64,000 bases of DNA from Isoperla grammatica (Eukaryota; Arthropoda; Insecta; Plecoptera; Perlodidae): NCBI GenBank assembly GCA_945910005.1, contig OX246747.1, positions 1,817,754 through 1,881,753 on the forward strand, written 5' to 3'. The translations under genes were made by a program, and so were the position numbers. Positions 49,801 to 61,300 of the stretch are shown here, one piece after another (within the stretch, counting starts at the first letter, position 1; every line of letters begins with the position of its first letter). The notes beneath the pieces were generated by a model. The model was not told where the DNA came from. It made no database searches and saw nothing but the letters and a program-made list of their open reading frames with translations.

Positions 49801-52800
49801 ACACCTCCTTGTCCCCCTACTACGAGCTGTCCTACGCAGTGATGGTCGGTCATTGCAATGTCTTTGCTTCCAGGAGGGCCGCCACATGCCCGGCAACATG
49901 CACATGCCCTACGACACCTCCTTGTCCCCCTACTACGAGCTGTCCTACGCAGTGATGGTCGGTCATTGCAATGTCTTTGCTTCCAGGAGGGCTGCCACAT
50001 GCCCGGCAACATGCCCTACGACACCTCCTTGTCCCCCTACTACGAGCTGTCCTACGCAGTGATGGTCGGTCATTGCAATGTCTTTGCTTCCAGGAGGGCC
50101 GCCACATGCCCGGCAACATGCACATGCCCTACGACACCTCCTTGTCCCCCTACTACGAGCTGTCCTACGCAGTGATGGTCGGTCATTGCAATGTCTTTGC
50201 TTCCAGGAGGGCCGCCACATGCCCGGCAACATGCCCTACGACACCTCCTTGTCCCCCTACTACGAGCTGTCCTACGCAGTGATGGTCGGTCATTGCAATG
50301 TCTTTGCTTCCAGGAGGGCCGCCACATGCCTGGCAACATGCACATGCCCTACGACACCTCCTTGTCCCCCTACTACGAGCTGTCCTACGCAGTGATGGTC
50401 GGTCATTGCAATGTCTTTGCTTCCAGGAGGGCCGCCCCATGCCTGGCAACATGCCCTACGACACCTCCTTGTCCCCCTACTACGAGCTGTCCTACGCAGT
50501 GATGGTCGGTCATTGCAATGTCTTTGCTTCCAGGAGGGCCGCCACATGCCCGGCAACATGCCCTACGACACCTCCTTGTCCCCCTACTACGAGCTGTCCT
50601 ACGCAGTGATGGTCGGTCATTGCAATGTCTTTGCTTCCAGGAGGGCCGCCACATGCCCGGCAACATGCCCTACGACACCTCCTTGTCCCCCTACTACGAG
50701 CTGTCCTACGCAGTGATGGTCGGTCATTGCAATGTCTTTGCTTCCAGGAGGGCCGCCACATGCCCGGCAACATGCCCTACGACACCTCCTTGTCCCCCTA
50801 CTACGAGCTGTCCTACGCAGTGATGGTCGGTCATTGCAATGTCTTTGCTTCCAGGAGGGCCGCCACATGCCCGGCAACATGCACATGCCCTACGACACCT
50901 CCTTGTCCCCCTACTACGAGCTGTCCTACGCAGTGATGGTCGGTCATTGCAATGTCTTTGCTTCCAGGAGGGCCGCCACATGCCCGGCAACATGCACATG
51001 CCCTACGACACCTCCTTGTCCCCCTACTACGAGCTGTCCTACGCAGTGATGGTCGGTCATTGCAATGTCTTTGCTTCCAGGAGGGCCGCCACATGCCCGG
51101 CAACATGCCTTACGACACCTCCTTGTCCCCCTACTACGAGCTGTCCTACGCAGTGATGGTCGGTCATTGCAATGTCTTTGCTTCCAGGAGGGCCGCCACA
51201 TGCCTGGCAACATGCCCTACGACACCTCCTTGTCCCCCTACTACGAGCTGTCCTACGCAGTGATGGTCGGTCATTGCAATATCTTTGCTTCCAGGAGGGC
51301 CGCCACATGCCCGGCAACATGCCCTACGACACCTCCTTGTCCCCCTACTACGAGCTGTCCTACGCAGTGATGGTCGGTCATTGCAATGTCTTTGCTTCCA
51401 GGAGGGCCGCCACATGCCCGGCAACATGCCCTACGACACCTCCTTGTCCCCCTACTACGAGCTGTCCTACGCAGTGATGGTCGGTCATTGCAATGTCTTT
51501 GCTTCCAGGAGGGCCGCCACATGCCCGGCAACATGCCCTACGACACCTCCTTGTCCCCCTACTACGAGCTGTCCTACGCAGTGATGGTCGGTCATTGCAA
51601 TGTCTTTGCTTCCAGGAGGGCCGCCACATGCCCGGCAACATGCCCTACGACACCTCCTTGTCCCCCTACTACGAGCTGTCCTACGCAGTGATGGTCGGTC
51701 ATTGCAATGTCTTTGCTTCCAGGAGGGCCGCCACATGCCCGGCAACATGCCCTACGACACCTCCTGGTCCCCCTACTACGAGCTGTCCTACGCAGTGATG
51801 GTCGGTCATTGCAATGTCTTTGCTTCCAGGAGGGCCGCCACATGCCCGGCAACATGCACATGCCCTACGACACCTCCTTGTCCCCCTACTACGAGCTGTC
51901 CTACGCAGTGATGGTCGGTCATTGCAATGTCTTTGCTTCCAGGAGGGCCGCCACATGCCCGGCAACATGCCCTACGACACCTCCTTGTCCCCCTACTACG
52001 AGCTGTCCTACGCAGTGATGGTCGGTCATTGCAATGTCTTTGCTTCCAGGAGGGCCGCCACATGCCCGGCAACATGCCCTACGACACCTCCTTGTCCCCC
52101 TACTACGAGCTGTCCTACGCAGTGATGGTCGGTCATTGCAATGTCTTTGCTTCCAGGAGGGCCGCCACATGCCCGGCAACATGCCCTACGACACCTCCTT
52201 GTCCCCCTACTACGAGCTGTCCTACGCAGTGATGGTCGGTCATTGCAATGTCTTTGCTTCCAGGAGGGCCGCCACATGCCCGGCAACATGCCCTACGACA
52301 CCTCCTTGTCCCCCTACTACGAGCTGTCCTACGCAGTGATGGTCGGTCATTGCAATGTCTTTGCTTCCAGGAGGGCCGCCACATGCCCGGCAACATGCCC
52401 TACGACACCTCCTTGTCCCCCTACTACGAGCTGTCCTACGCAGTGATGGTCGGTCATTGCAATGTCTTTGCTTCCAGGAGGGCCGCCACATGCCCGGCAA
52501 CATGCCCTACGACACCTCCTTGTCCCCCTACTACGAGCTGTCCTACGCAGTGATGGTCGGTCATTGCAATGTCTTTGCTTCCAGGAGGGCCGCCACATGC
52601 CCGGCAACATGCCCTACGACACCTCCTTGTCCCCCTACTACGAGCTGTCCTACGCAGTGATGGTCGGTCATTGCAATGTCTTTGCTTCCAGGAGGGCCGC
52701 CACATGCCCGGCAACATGCACATGCCCTACGACACCTCCTTGTCCCCCTACTACGAGCTGTCCTACGCAGTGATGGTCGGTCATTGCAATGTCTTTGCTT

Positions 52801-54225
52801 CCAGGAGGGCCGCCACATGCCTGGCAACATGCCCTACGACACCTCCTTGTCCCCCTACTACGAGCTGTCCTACGCAGTGATGGTCGGTCATTGCAATGTC
52901 TTTGCTTCCAGGAGGGCCGCCACATGCCTGGCAACATGCCCTACGACACCTCCTTGTCCCCCTACTACGAGCTGTCCTACGCAGTGATGGTCGGTCATTG
53001 CAATGTCTTTGCTTCCAGGAGGGCCGCCACATGCCCGGCAACATGCCCTACGACACCTCCTTGTCCCCCTACTACGAGCTGTCCTACGCAGTGATGGTCG
53101 GTCATTGCAATGTCTTTGCTTCCAGGAGGGCCGCCACATGCCCGGCAACATGCACATGCCCTACGACACCTCCTTGTCCCCCTACTACGAGCTGTCCTAC
53201 GCAGTGATGGTCGGTCATTGCAATGTCTTTGCTTCCAGGAGGGCCGCCACATGCCCGGCAACATGCCCTACGACACCTCCTTGTCCCCCTACTACGAGCT
53301 GTCCTACGCAGTGATGGTCGGTCATTGCAATGTCTTTGCTTCCAGGAGGGCCGCCACATGCCCGGCAACATGCACATGCCCTACGACACCTCCTTGTCCC
53401 CCTACTACGAGCTGTCCTACGCAGTGATGGTCGGTCATTGCAATGTCTTTGCTTCCAGGAGGGCCGCCACATGCCCGGCAACATGCCCTACGACACCTCC
53501 TTGTCCCCCTACTACGAGCTGTCCTACGCAGTGATGGTCGGTCATTGCAATGTCTTTGCTTCCAGGAGGGCCACCACATGCCTGGCAACATGCCCTACGA
53601 CACCTCCTTGTCCCCCTACTACGAGCTGTCCTACGCAGTGATGGTCGGTCATTGCAATGTCTTTGCTTCCAGGAGGGCCGCCACATGCCCGGCAACATGC
53701 CCTACGACACCTTCTTGTCCCCCTACTACGAGCTGTCCTACGCAGTGATGGTCGGTCATTGCAATGTCTTTGCTTCCAGGAGGGCCGTCACATGCCCGGC
53801 AACATGCACATGCCCTACGACACCTCCTTGTCCCCCTACTACGAGCTGTCCTACGCAGTGATGGTCGGTCATTGCAATGTCTTTGCTTCCAGGAGGGCCG
53901 CCACATGCCCGGCAACATGCACATGCCCTACGACACCTCCTTGTCCCCCTACTACGAGCTGTCCTACGCAGTGATGGTCGGTCATTGCAATGTCTTTGCT
54001 TCCAGGAGGGCCGCCACATGCCCGGCAACATGCACATGCCCTACGACACCTCCTTGTCCCCCTACTACGAGCTGTCCTACGCAGTGATGGTCGGTCATTG
54101 CAATGTCTTTGCTTCCAGGAGGGCCGCCACATGCCCGGCAACATGCCCTACGACACCTCCTTGTCCCCCTACTACGAGCTGTCCTACGCAGTGATGGTCG
54201 GTCATTGCAATGTCTTTGCTTCCAG
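34811..54225 (+). repeat. splice-acceptor/exon-2-edge satellite, about 179 copies, filling intron 1
   Basis: Units of 113 or 107 bases (five are one base shorter: TACTACAGCTG in place of TACTACGAGCTG). Each unit is 26 bases of intron end (GGTCATTGCAATG, then TCTTTGCTTCCAG) joined to the first 87 or 81 bases of exon 2, from GAGGGCCGCC to GCAGTGATGGTC. The length difference is presence or absence of one CACATG, a clean two-codon (His-Met) indel in the exon frame. The acceptor AG is kept in essentially all units. The count follows from the spacing of the conserved word ATGTCTTTGCTTCC between 34851 and 54210. The last unit runs on into the genuine exon. Hundreds of overlapping 60-105-codon frames on both strands are by-products. 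Confidence 0.95.
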
Positions 54226-54776
54226 GAGGGCCGCCACATGCCCGGCAACATGCACATGCCCTACGACACCTCCTCGTCCCCCTACTACGAGCTCTCCTAC
54301 GCAATGATGGTCGCCGAGGCCTTCGCGAACACGACCGTCAACGGCATCGCGGACACCTTCATCTTGTCTTGCATCGTGTACACCATTGCGCATATGAAGG
54401 TCTTGAAGCACCGCATGAGGAACGCAGCAGAGTACACTCAGAGGGCTGTGAGTAGGGGGCGGGCCCTGCGCAAGACCATGCCGGTGTGGAACGGAGACTG
54501 TCTTCTTTACCGACCAAGTCTCAACGGGGATCTGGTGGAGGTGGTGGTGGACGATAGGGTGGACAAACGTGTTAGTTTTGCTGATACACATCGGAGTCAC
54601 CTTAAAGGGGAGAACATGAGGAGGGTCGTGGGTGGGGGTAGGAGGAGGGGGAGGAGGACCAAGGACACGCCCACATTCAACGAGATACGGCTGTTTCATG
54701 AGGATGACGTCAGTATGGAGCAAGAGTTGGGGGGACACATGCGGAGATGTGCTCAGATGCATCAGGAGATTTTGAG
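54226..54776 (+). CDS. odorant receptor (7tm_6), exon 2
   Basis: Begins after the last of about 179 acceptors (TCTTTGCTTCCAG/GAGGG) and continues exon 1 in phase 0. It encodes residues 171-353. The extracellular loop before helix 4 carries the family signature YDTSSSPYYELSYA, followed by helix 4 (FANTTVNGIADTFILSCIVY) and the family-typical HMKVLKHRM. A long, basic and acidic intracellular loop of about 110 residues follows (including VVGGGRRRGRRTK), then MRRCAQMHQEIL leading into helix 5. The donor TTTTGAG/GTAATG leaves a split codon AG; without splicing the frame stops at 54778-54780. The first 87 bases differ from the array consensus by a few substitutions (TCG for TTG, CTC for CTG, GCAATG for GCAGTG). 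A strong internal donor-like GCT/GTGAGT at 54448 leaves open whether part of the loop is spliced out, but I found no matching phase-0 acceptor. Confidence 0.85.
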
Positions 54777-55266
54777 GTAATGACAATTGTTCGTATTTTA
54801 TTACCTTATTTGAGAATTCGTTCAGTTTATGATCTTTTATTATATGTTATGTTTTGTTTTATGTTAAGTTATGGTATTGTTTGCTACGTTTTGTTAAGTT
54901 TTGTAACGTTATGTTCTGTTATGTTAAGTTATATTAAGTTATGTTATGTTTTGTTGTGTTATGTAATGTTTTGTTTTGTCGTTATGTTATTGTTATGTTT
55001 CATTACATTTAACTTTATTTTATTTTATTACAAGAATAAAATCATTTTTTATTTCATTTCATACCACGTCTGGGCGGAGTAGTATTAGTTCTCCTGCTCG
55101 TCCCCCCCCCCCCCTCCACCCCCCCTTCACTAACCCTTCAACGGCCTAGTAATCCGTTCAACGCAAAACAATAAAAATAAACCTACGATTACAATATTTG
55201 AATGTTTTCAAATCAAATCCATTGTCTAAATGAAAACAATCACATCCCGGGTTCAGGAATCACTTG
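54777..55266. other. intron 2, left part, low complexity
   Basis: A T-rich tract at about 54830-55030 is built from TTATGTTATGTTTTGTT-like words. A run of C follows near 55101-55114. A 111-codon frame in the T-rich tract is compositional, not a gene. Confidence 0.6.
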
Positions 55267-55388
55267 GTCAACACTTTGACGCGTGCCTATCGATAAAACA
55301 TTGCTTGGCGAGCAGCTGGGTGTTTGTTCAACACTTTGACGCGTCCCTATCGATAAAACATTGCTTGCCGAGCAGCTGGGTGTTTGTC
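55267..55388. repeat. 60-bp direct repeat, two copies, with TATCGATA motifs
   Basis: TCAACACTTTGACGCGT begins at 55268 and again at 55328. The 60-base copies differ by about two bases. Each contains TATCGATA (55288-55295, 55348-55355), the DRE/DREF element word of insect promoters. Its function inside an intron is unknown. Confidence 0.85.
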
Positions 55389-55577
55389 CGCCATTACTTA
55401 TTAATCTGTTTCCCGGCGAGACAAGATAAGTGATGACACGTCACACATCGGGGCGTAGGTCTCAAGGTCATGTGTCTTCCAAGGGCAACATGAGACATGG
55501 AAGGGGCGGGGTAGCAAAGAACAACCTGTAATCTCACCCTCTAGCATGCTCGCCTGAAGGAAGGGAGGTGAGGGCAC

Positions 55578-55842
55578 GCTCACGCACACGCACACGCACA
55601 CGCACACGCACACGCACACGCACACGCACACGCACACGCACACGCACACGCACACGCACACGCACACGCACACGCACACGCACACGCACACGCACACGAC
55701 ACGCACACGCACACGCACACGCACACGCACACGCACACGCACACGCACACGCACACGCACACGCACACGCACACGCACACGCACACGCACACGCACACGC
55801 ACACGCACACGCACACGCACACGCACACGCACACGCACACGC
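55578..55842. repeat. CACACG microsatellite
   Basis: About 44 copies of CACACG with a single phase break near 55696-55700 (CACACGACACG), where one CAC/ACG junction is shortened. Open frames on both strands (Arg-Thr, His-Ala, Cys-Val repeats) are products of the period. Confidence 0.97.
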
Positions 55843-55887
55843 ATGGATGGGGGCGGGGCCACAATAAATAACCTTTGTAAAGTCCTT

Positions 55888-56372
55888 TGCAACTAAAGAA
55901 ATATGCCAGGTATCAAGAAATGGCCCCTCTCCTAAGTCTCCTCACCAACTCCACTCGGCGAGGGTGAGAGTGCTCGGGAGCAACTGGAATGCGGTAAACC
56001 GTAGATCTATAGCTCCAAAAGGCATTGTTAAAAATAGTAATCTTTTGATGTAATTAAATTGTTATAATTCATCATTTATTTTCAGATGGAATAATCATAA
56101 ACTAAAATTTTAAAATTATAATGATAAGTTCACTGCTCTAAAATTGGAATTATTCGTGATCATTCTATACATCTGAAAATAATGAGAAATCATAACATTA
56201 ACTACATCATAAGATTACTAGTTTTAACAATGCCACCTGCTGGATCGATGTGTGTACGGTCAAGGTCCACTTGATCCCCGCTAGGCGAAGACGAGCACTC
56301 ACCCGCGCCGAGTGGAGGTGGTGAGGAGGAGGGGACCTATCTTGATACCTGGCATTCTCTTTTGTAGTTATG
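55888..56372. mobile_element. 480-bp foldback element (long inverted repeat) in intron 2
   Basis: The left arm begins AACTAAAGAAATATGCCAGG and the right arm ends CCTGGCATTCTCTTTTGTAG. The complementarity continues inward through CTCCTCACCAACTCCACTCG / CGAGTGGAGGTGGTGAGGAG and GGCATTGTTAAAAATAG / CTAGTTTTAACAATGCC to TTTTCAGATGG / CATCTGAAAATAA. Almost the whole element is thus two imperfect arms of about 220 bases around a short centre. No protein is encoded. It resembles a foldback MITE; the transcript would form a long hairpin. Confidence 0.85.
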
Positions 56373-56664
56373 GACTTGAGCATTCTGACGCGAATTAAGC
56401 AAGGGAGGGGCGGCGTTTCACACCCTCCTGCCTTCCCCTACATAGCTTTACGGGCTTCAATGCAGTCCGACGCTTTGACGTGTAAAGTGTTGTCGTCACG
56501 GCTTGTGTAATAGTGAAGTGACGCCCCCACTGAGGTGTCTCATGTGACAGACTCGAGCCGGCCCCCAATAAGGGTCTAGACTCACTGGCAGTCGACAGCT
56601 CAGCCCATGAGCCATTCAACCCTTCTCTTTTGTCTTGCGGTCACAAAATACATTTTATTTCTAA
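56373..56664. other. intron 2, central part
   Basis: No gene recognised. A 74-codon minus-strand frame (56395-56619) has no domain. Confidence 0.4.
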
Positions 56665-56895
56665 AAACGTTTTTCGTAAATCATAATGATTTTCTTGCTG
56701 TATATTGATCGTTAGACGTTTTGAGTTTGTGTCCAACTCTGATAACAACTGATTTCATTCAACAAATTGAATAAGTCAATTTAATGAACTGAATCAGTTG
56801 TTTTCATCGTAGACGAAAAAATAAAAGGTCTCATGATCAACATAAAGCCACGGACAACATGCAGCAAGAAAATAAATATGTTTTACGAAAGACGT
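56665..56895. repeat. 230-bp imperfect inverted repeat in intron 2
   Basis: The outer arms ACGTTTTTCGTAAA...TTTTCTTGCTG and CAGCAAGAAAAT...TTTTACGAAAGACGT are complementary. An inner hairpin pairs AACAACTGATTTCATTC (from 56744) with GAACTGAATCAGTTGTT (to about 56802). Probably another foldback element. Confidence 0.65.
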
Positions 56896-56899
56896 GTTA

Positions 56900-58065
56900 A
56901 GAAATAAAATAATATTACATGAAAAAAATATTTTATTTTTAAAAACCACGCTTATATTTAAATGCACTAAACAGTAAAAAATAATTTAACGCCCAACAAA
57001 TTTTTTCCTCACTCGGAAAATAAAAGCGTTGGGCGCTTTCGGTATTGACATAGATTGCAGTATTCTGCTGTTTGTGCAGGGGGGTAAAAAATATTTTTTT
57101 AAAAAAACAACGCTTATATTTAAATGCACTAAAAAGTAAAAAATAAATTTTCGCCCAACAAATTTTTTCCTCACTCGGAAAATAAAAGCGTTGGGCGCTT
57201 TCGGTATTGACATAGATTGCAGTATTCTGCTGTTTGTGCAGGGAAAGCGCCCAACGCTTTTATTTTCCGAGTGAGGCAAAAATTTGTTGGGCGAAAATTT
57301 ATTTTTTACTTTTTAGTGCATTTAAATATAAGCGTTGTTTTTTTAAAAAAATATTTTTTTCATGTAATATTATTTTATACTTTTTAGTCTTAAAGAATCT
57401 TGCAATCGAATATATGCTCACTGGACGTGTCCGAATTTAGAAGACTGCAAGAGACATTTAGACACTGTGTACTTGTACTTGTTAACTTCACTCGCAAACT
57501 AGCGTGCTCGCATTGCAAACTTGTATTTCGGACAGTTCCGTTCATGCACGATCCAGCGATCGGCCAACAATGACATTCTTGCTGCATAGAAACATATCCG
57601 ATGCTTTCGTCACGGATATTTGAGTCCCGAACAACCAGCGGTTAATTCCGATGCCTGCATGTGGTTGGCCCATCCTCACTAGCTGTGACTAATTTCCCAC
57701 ATGAAGCTAATTGTTTAATTAATTAGTTAAGGTTGATTAATTAATTAATAAGTAAATCTGATAATTGATTTATATATTGTCATTTCGAAAATACGTTTGT
57801 AAGAAAACTTTCAGCTCAATTCGACGTTCGGAAGTGGGTGAAATATCGATTCCCATATAAAACATCAATTAATTAATTATGATGAATTAATTGACTATAT
57901 AGTAAATATGACAATTGATGCGTGTATTGTAAATAAGAATACGTCTGTGTAAAACATTTCAGCTCTATCGGACATTTAGAAATAAGTGAAATATCGATTA
58001 TAAGATTCCGTCCAGACAGACAAACACATGAAGCTAATATAAGCGTTGTAATGAATTACAAATCG
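56900..58065 (+). mobile_element. foldback element family, copy B
   Basis: The core has two direct copies of one arm (about 56905-57080 and 57081-57243, each ending TAGATTGCAGTATTCTG...TTTGTGCAGGG) and one inverted copy (about 57244-57378, with CCAACGCTTTTATTTTCCG). The right extension carries ACTGGACGTGTCCGAATT, two CAGCTC...GTGAAATATCGATT modules and the end AAACACATGAAGCTAATAT. This is the reverse of copy A at 20290-21080. Copy B differs from A by the extra direct arm. Frames of 68-97 codons here follow the arms and are not genes. Confidence 0.75.
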
Positions 58066-58260
58066 TAAGACAAACGAAAAGGGCATCTGTTCATCTCAAT
58101 GCTGTGTCACATGCGGACATGCATCAATCACTGGGGTAGACACACGGAAGTTTGGGTCATGATTTCCAAGATTTATATTTAAATCTAATTGTTGATTTAT
58201 TGTTATATGTGATATATTTTGTTATAATAATGTAATGTACGTGTGTTTCTTTGTCGACAG
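58066..58260 (+). other. intron 2, 3' end with acceptor
   Basis: AT-rich intron tail ending GTGTGTTTCTTTGTCGACAG at 58260. This pyrimidine-rich acceptor is the only one of its kind. The repeated exon copies downstream lack it and offer CCCTTAG instead. Confidence 0.7.
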
Positions 58261-58360
58261 GCTCAGCAAACGCCTCCAACAACTGTTTGGAATGTGTCTA
58301 TTGTTCTCATACATGATAGCCGGCTCCATAATATGTGTGACGCTGTACCAGCTGTCCAAG
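58261..58360 (+). CDS. odorant receptor (7tm_6), exon 3
   Basis: A 100-base exon. Its first base completes the split AG/G arginine codon, and 33 codons follow: LSKRLQQLFGMCLLFSYM continuing into AGSIICVTLYQLSK. This is the fifth membrane helix and its cytoplasmic lead-in, matching the family pattern in which a short amphipathic stretch precedes helix 5 (xxLFxxxLLxxY...TLYQLS). It ends AAG/GTACGT in phase 0. The total to this point is 387 residues; helices 6 and 7 must be encoded beyond 64000. The exon is the first and only member of the 131-bp series with a proper upstream intron end. Confidence 0.85.
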
Positions 58361-61300
58361 GTACGTTATATGGTGACTAGGTCATACGAGCCCTTAGCAA
58401 ACGCCTCCAACAACTGTTTGGAATGTGTCTATTGTTCTCATACATGATAGCCGGCTCCATAATATATTTGACGCTGTACCAGCTGTCCAAGGTACGTTAT
58501 ATGGTTACTAGGTCATACGAGCCCTTAGCAAACGCCTCCAACAACTGTTTGGAATGTGTTTATTGTTCTCATACATGATAGCCGGCTCCATAATATGTGT
58601 CACGCTGTACCAGCTGTCCAAGGTACGTTATATGGTGACTAGGCCATACGAGCCCTTAGCAAACGCCTCCAACAACTGTTTGGAATGTGTCTATTGTTCT
58701 CATACATGATAGCCGGCTCCATAATATGTGTCACGCTGTACCAGCTGTCCAAGGTACGTTATATGGTGACTAGGCCATACGAGCCCTTAGCAAACGCCTC
58801 CAACAACTGTTTGGAATGTGTCTATTGTTCTCATACATGATAGCCGGCTCCATAATATGTGTGACGCAGCACCAGCTGTCCAAGGTACGTTATATGGTGA
58901 CTAGGCCATACGAGCCCTTAGCAAACGCCTCCAACAACTGTTTGGAATGTGTCTATTGTTCTCATACATGATAGCCGGCTCCATAATATGTGTGACGCTG
59001 TACCAGCTGTCCAAGGTACGTTATATGGTGACTAGGCCATACGAGCCTTTAGCAAACGCCTCCAACAACTGTTTGGAATGTGTCTATTGTTCTCATACAT
59101 GATAGCCGGCTCCATAATATATTTGACGCTGTACCAGCTGTCCAAGGTACGTTATACGGTGACTAGGCCATACGAGCCCTTAGCAAACGCCTCCAACAAC
59201 TGTTTGGAATGTGTCTATTGTTCTCATACATGATAGCCGGCTCCATAATATGTGTGACGCTGTACCAGCTGTCCAAGGTACATTATATGGTGACTAGGCC
59301 ATACGAGCCCTTAGCAAACGCCTCCAACAACTGTTTGGAATGTGTCTATTGTTCTCATACATGATAGCCGGCTCCATAATATGTGTGACGCTGTACCAGC
59401 TGTCCAAGGTACGTTATATGGTGACTAGGTCATACGAGCCCTTAGCAAACGCCTCCAACAACTGTTTGGAATGTGTCTATTGTTTTCATACATGATAGCC
59501 GGCTCCATAATATGTGTGACGCTGAAACAGCTGTCCAAGGTACGTTATATGGTGACTAGGCCATACGAGCCCTTAGCAAACGCCTCCAACAACTGTTTGG
59601 AATGTGTCTATTGTTCTCATACATGATAGCCGGCTCCATAATATGTGTCACGCTGCACCAGCTGTCCAAGGTACGTTATATGGTGACTAGGTCATACGAG
59701 CCCTTAGCAAACGCCTCCAACAACTGTTTGGAATGTGTCTATTGTTCTCATACATGATAGCCGGCTCCATAATATGTGTGACGCTGTACCAGCTGTCCAA
59801 GGTACGTTATATGGTGACTAGGTCATACGAGCCCTTAGCAAACGCCTCCAACAACTGTTTGGAATGTGTCTATTGTTCTCATACATGATAGCCGGCTCCA
59901 TAATATGTGTGACGCTGTACCAGCTGTCCAAGGTACGTTATATGGTGACTAGGTCATACGAGCCCTTAGCAAACGCCTCCAACAACTGTTTGGAATGTGT
60001 CTATTGTTCTCATACATGATAGCCGGCTCCATAATATATTTGACGCTGTACCAGCTGTCCAAGGTACGTTATATGGTTACTAGGTCATACGAGCCCTTAG
60101 CAAACGCCTCCAACAACTGTTTGGAATGTGTCTATTGTTCTCATACATGATAGCCGGCTCCATAATATGTGTCACGCTGTACCAGCTGTCCAAGGTACGT
60201 TATATGGTGACTAGGCCATACGAGCCCTTAGCAAACGCCTCCAACAACTGTTTGGAATGTGTCTATTGTTCTCATACATGATAGCCGGCTCCATAATATG
60301 TGTGACGCTGTACCAGCTGTCCAAGGTACGTTATATGGTGACTAGGCCATACGAGCCCTTAGCAAACGCCTCCAACAACTGTTTGGAATGTGTCTATTGT
60401 TCTCATACATGATAGCCGGCTCCATAATATGTGTCACGCTGTACCAGCTGTCCAAGGTACGTTATATGGTGACTAGGCCATACGAGCCCTTAGCAAACGC
60501 CTCCAACAACTGTTTGGAATGTGTCTATTGTTCTCATACATGATAGCCGGCTCCATAATATGTGTGACGCTGCACCAGCTGTCCAAGGTACGTTATATGG
60601 TGACTAGGCCATACGAGCCCTTAGCAAACGCCTCCAACAACTGTTTGGAATGTGTCTATTGTTCTCATACATGATAGCCGGCTCCATAATATGTGTGACG
60701 CTGTACCAGCTGTCCAAGGTACGTTATATGGTGACTAGGCCATACGAGCCTTTAGCAAACGCCTCCAACAACTGTTTGGAATGTGTCTATTGTTCTCATA
60801 CATGATAGCCGGCTCCATAATATGTGTGACGCTGTACCAGCTGTCCAAGGTACGTTATATGGTGACTAGGTCATACGAGCCCTTAGCAAACGCCTCCAAC
60901 AACTGTTTGGAATGTGTCTATTGTTCTCATACATGATAGCCGGCTCCATAATATGTGTCATGCTGTACCAGCTGTCCAAGGTACGTTATATGGTGACTAG
61001 GCCATACGAGCCCTTAGCAAACGCCTCCAACAACTGTTTGGAATGTGTCTATTGTTCTCATACATGACAGCCGGCTCCATAATATGTGTCACGCTGTACC
61101 AGCTGTCCAAGGTACGTTATATGGTGACTAGGTCATACGAGCCCTTAGCAAACGCCTCCAACAACTGTTTGGAATGTGTCTATTGTTCTCATACATGATA
61201 GCCGGCTCCATAATATGTGTGACGCTGTACCAGCTGTCCAAGGTACGTTATATGGTGACTAGGTCATACGAGCCCTTAGCAAACGCCTCCAACAACTGTT

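Noticed and set aside
34789..54455. Hundreds of overlapping 60-174-codon frames on both strands
   Set aside because: They are frame shadows of the 107/113-bp array. Each stops at the same TGA or equivalent within about three units, so none is an independent gene.
54830..55082. A 111-codon hydrophobic frame (54747-55082) as a membrane protein
   Set aside because: It lies in a T-rich TTATGTT low-complexity tract of intron 2; the hydrophobicity follows from base composition.
55401..55892. Val-Arg and Cys-Val repeat proteins over the CACACG tract
   Set aside because: The microsatellite gives open dipeptide-repeat frames on both strands; there is no domain or splice support.
34265..58360. Identification of the gene as Orco because of its long intracellular loop
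   Set aside because: The sequence around helices 3-5 (YDTSSSPYYELSYA, LSKRLQQLFG) fits the variable ligand-specific receptors, not the highly conserved Orco protein.
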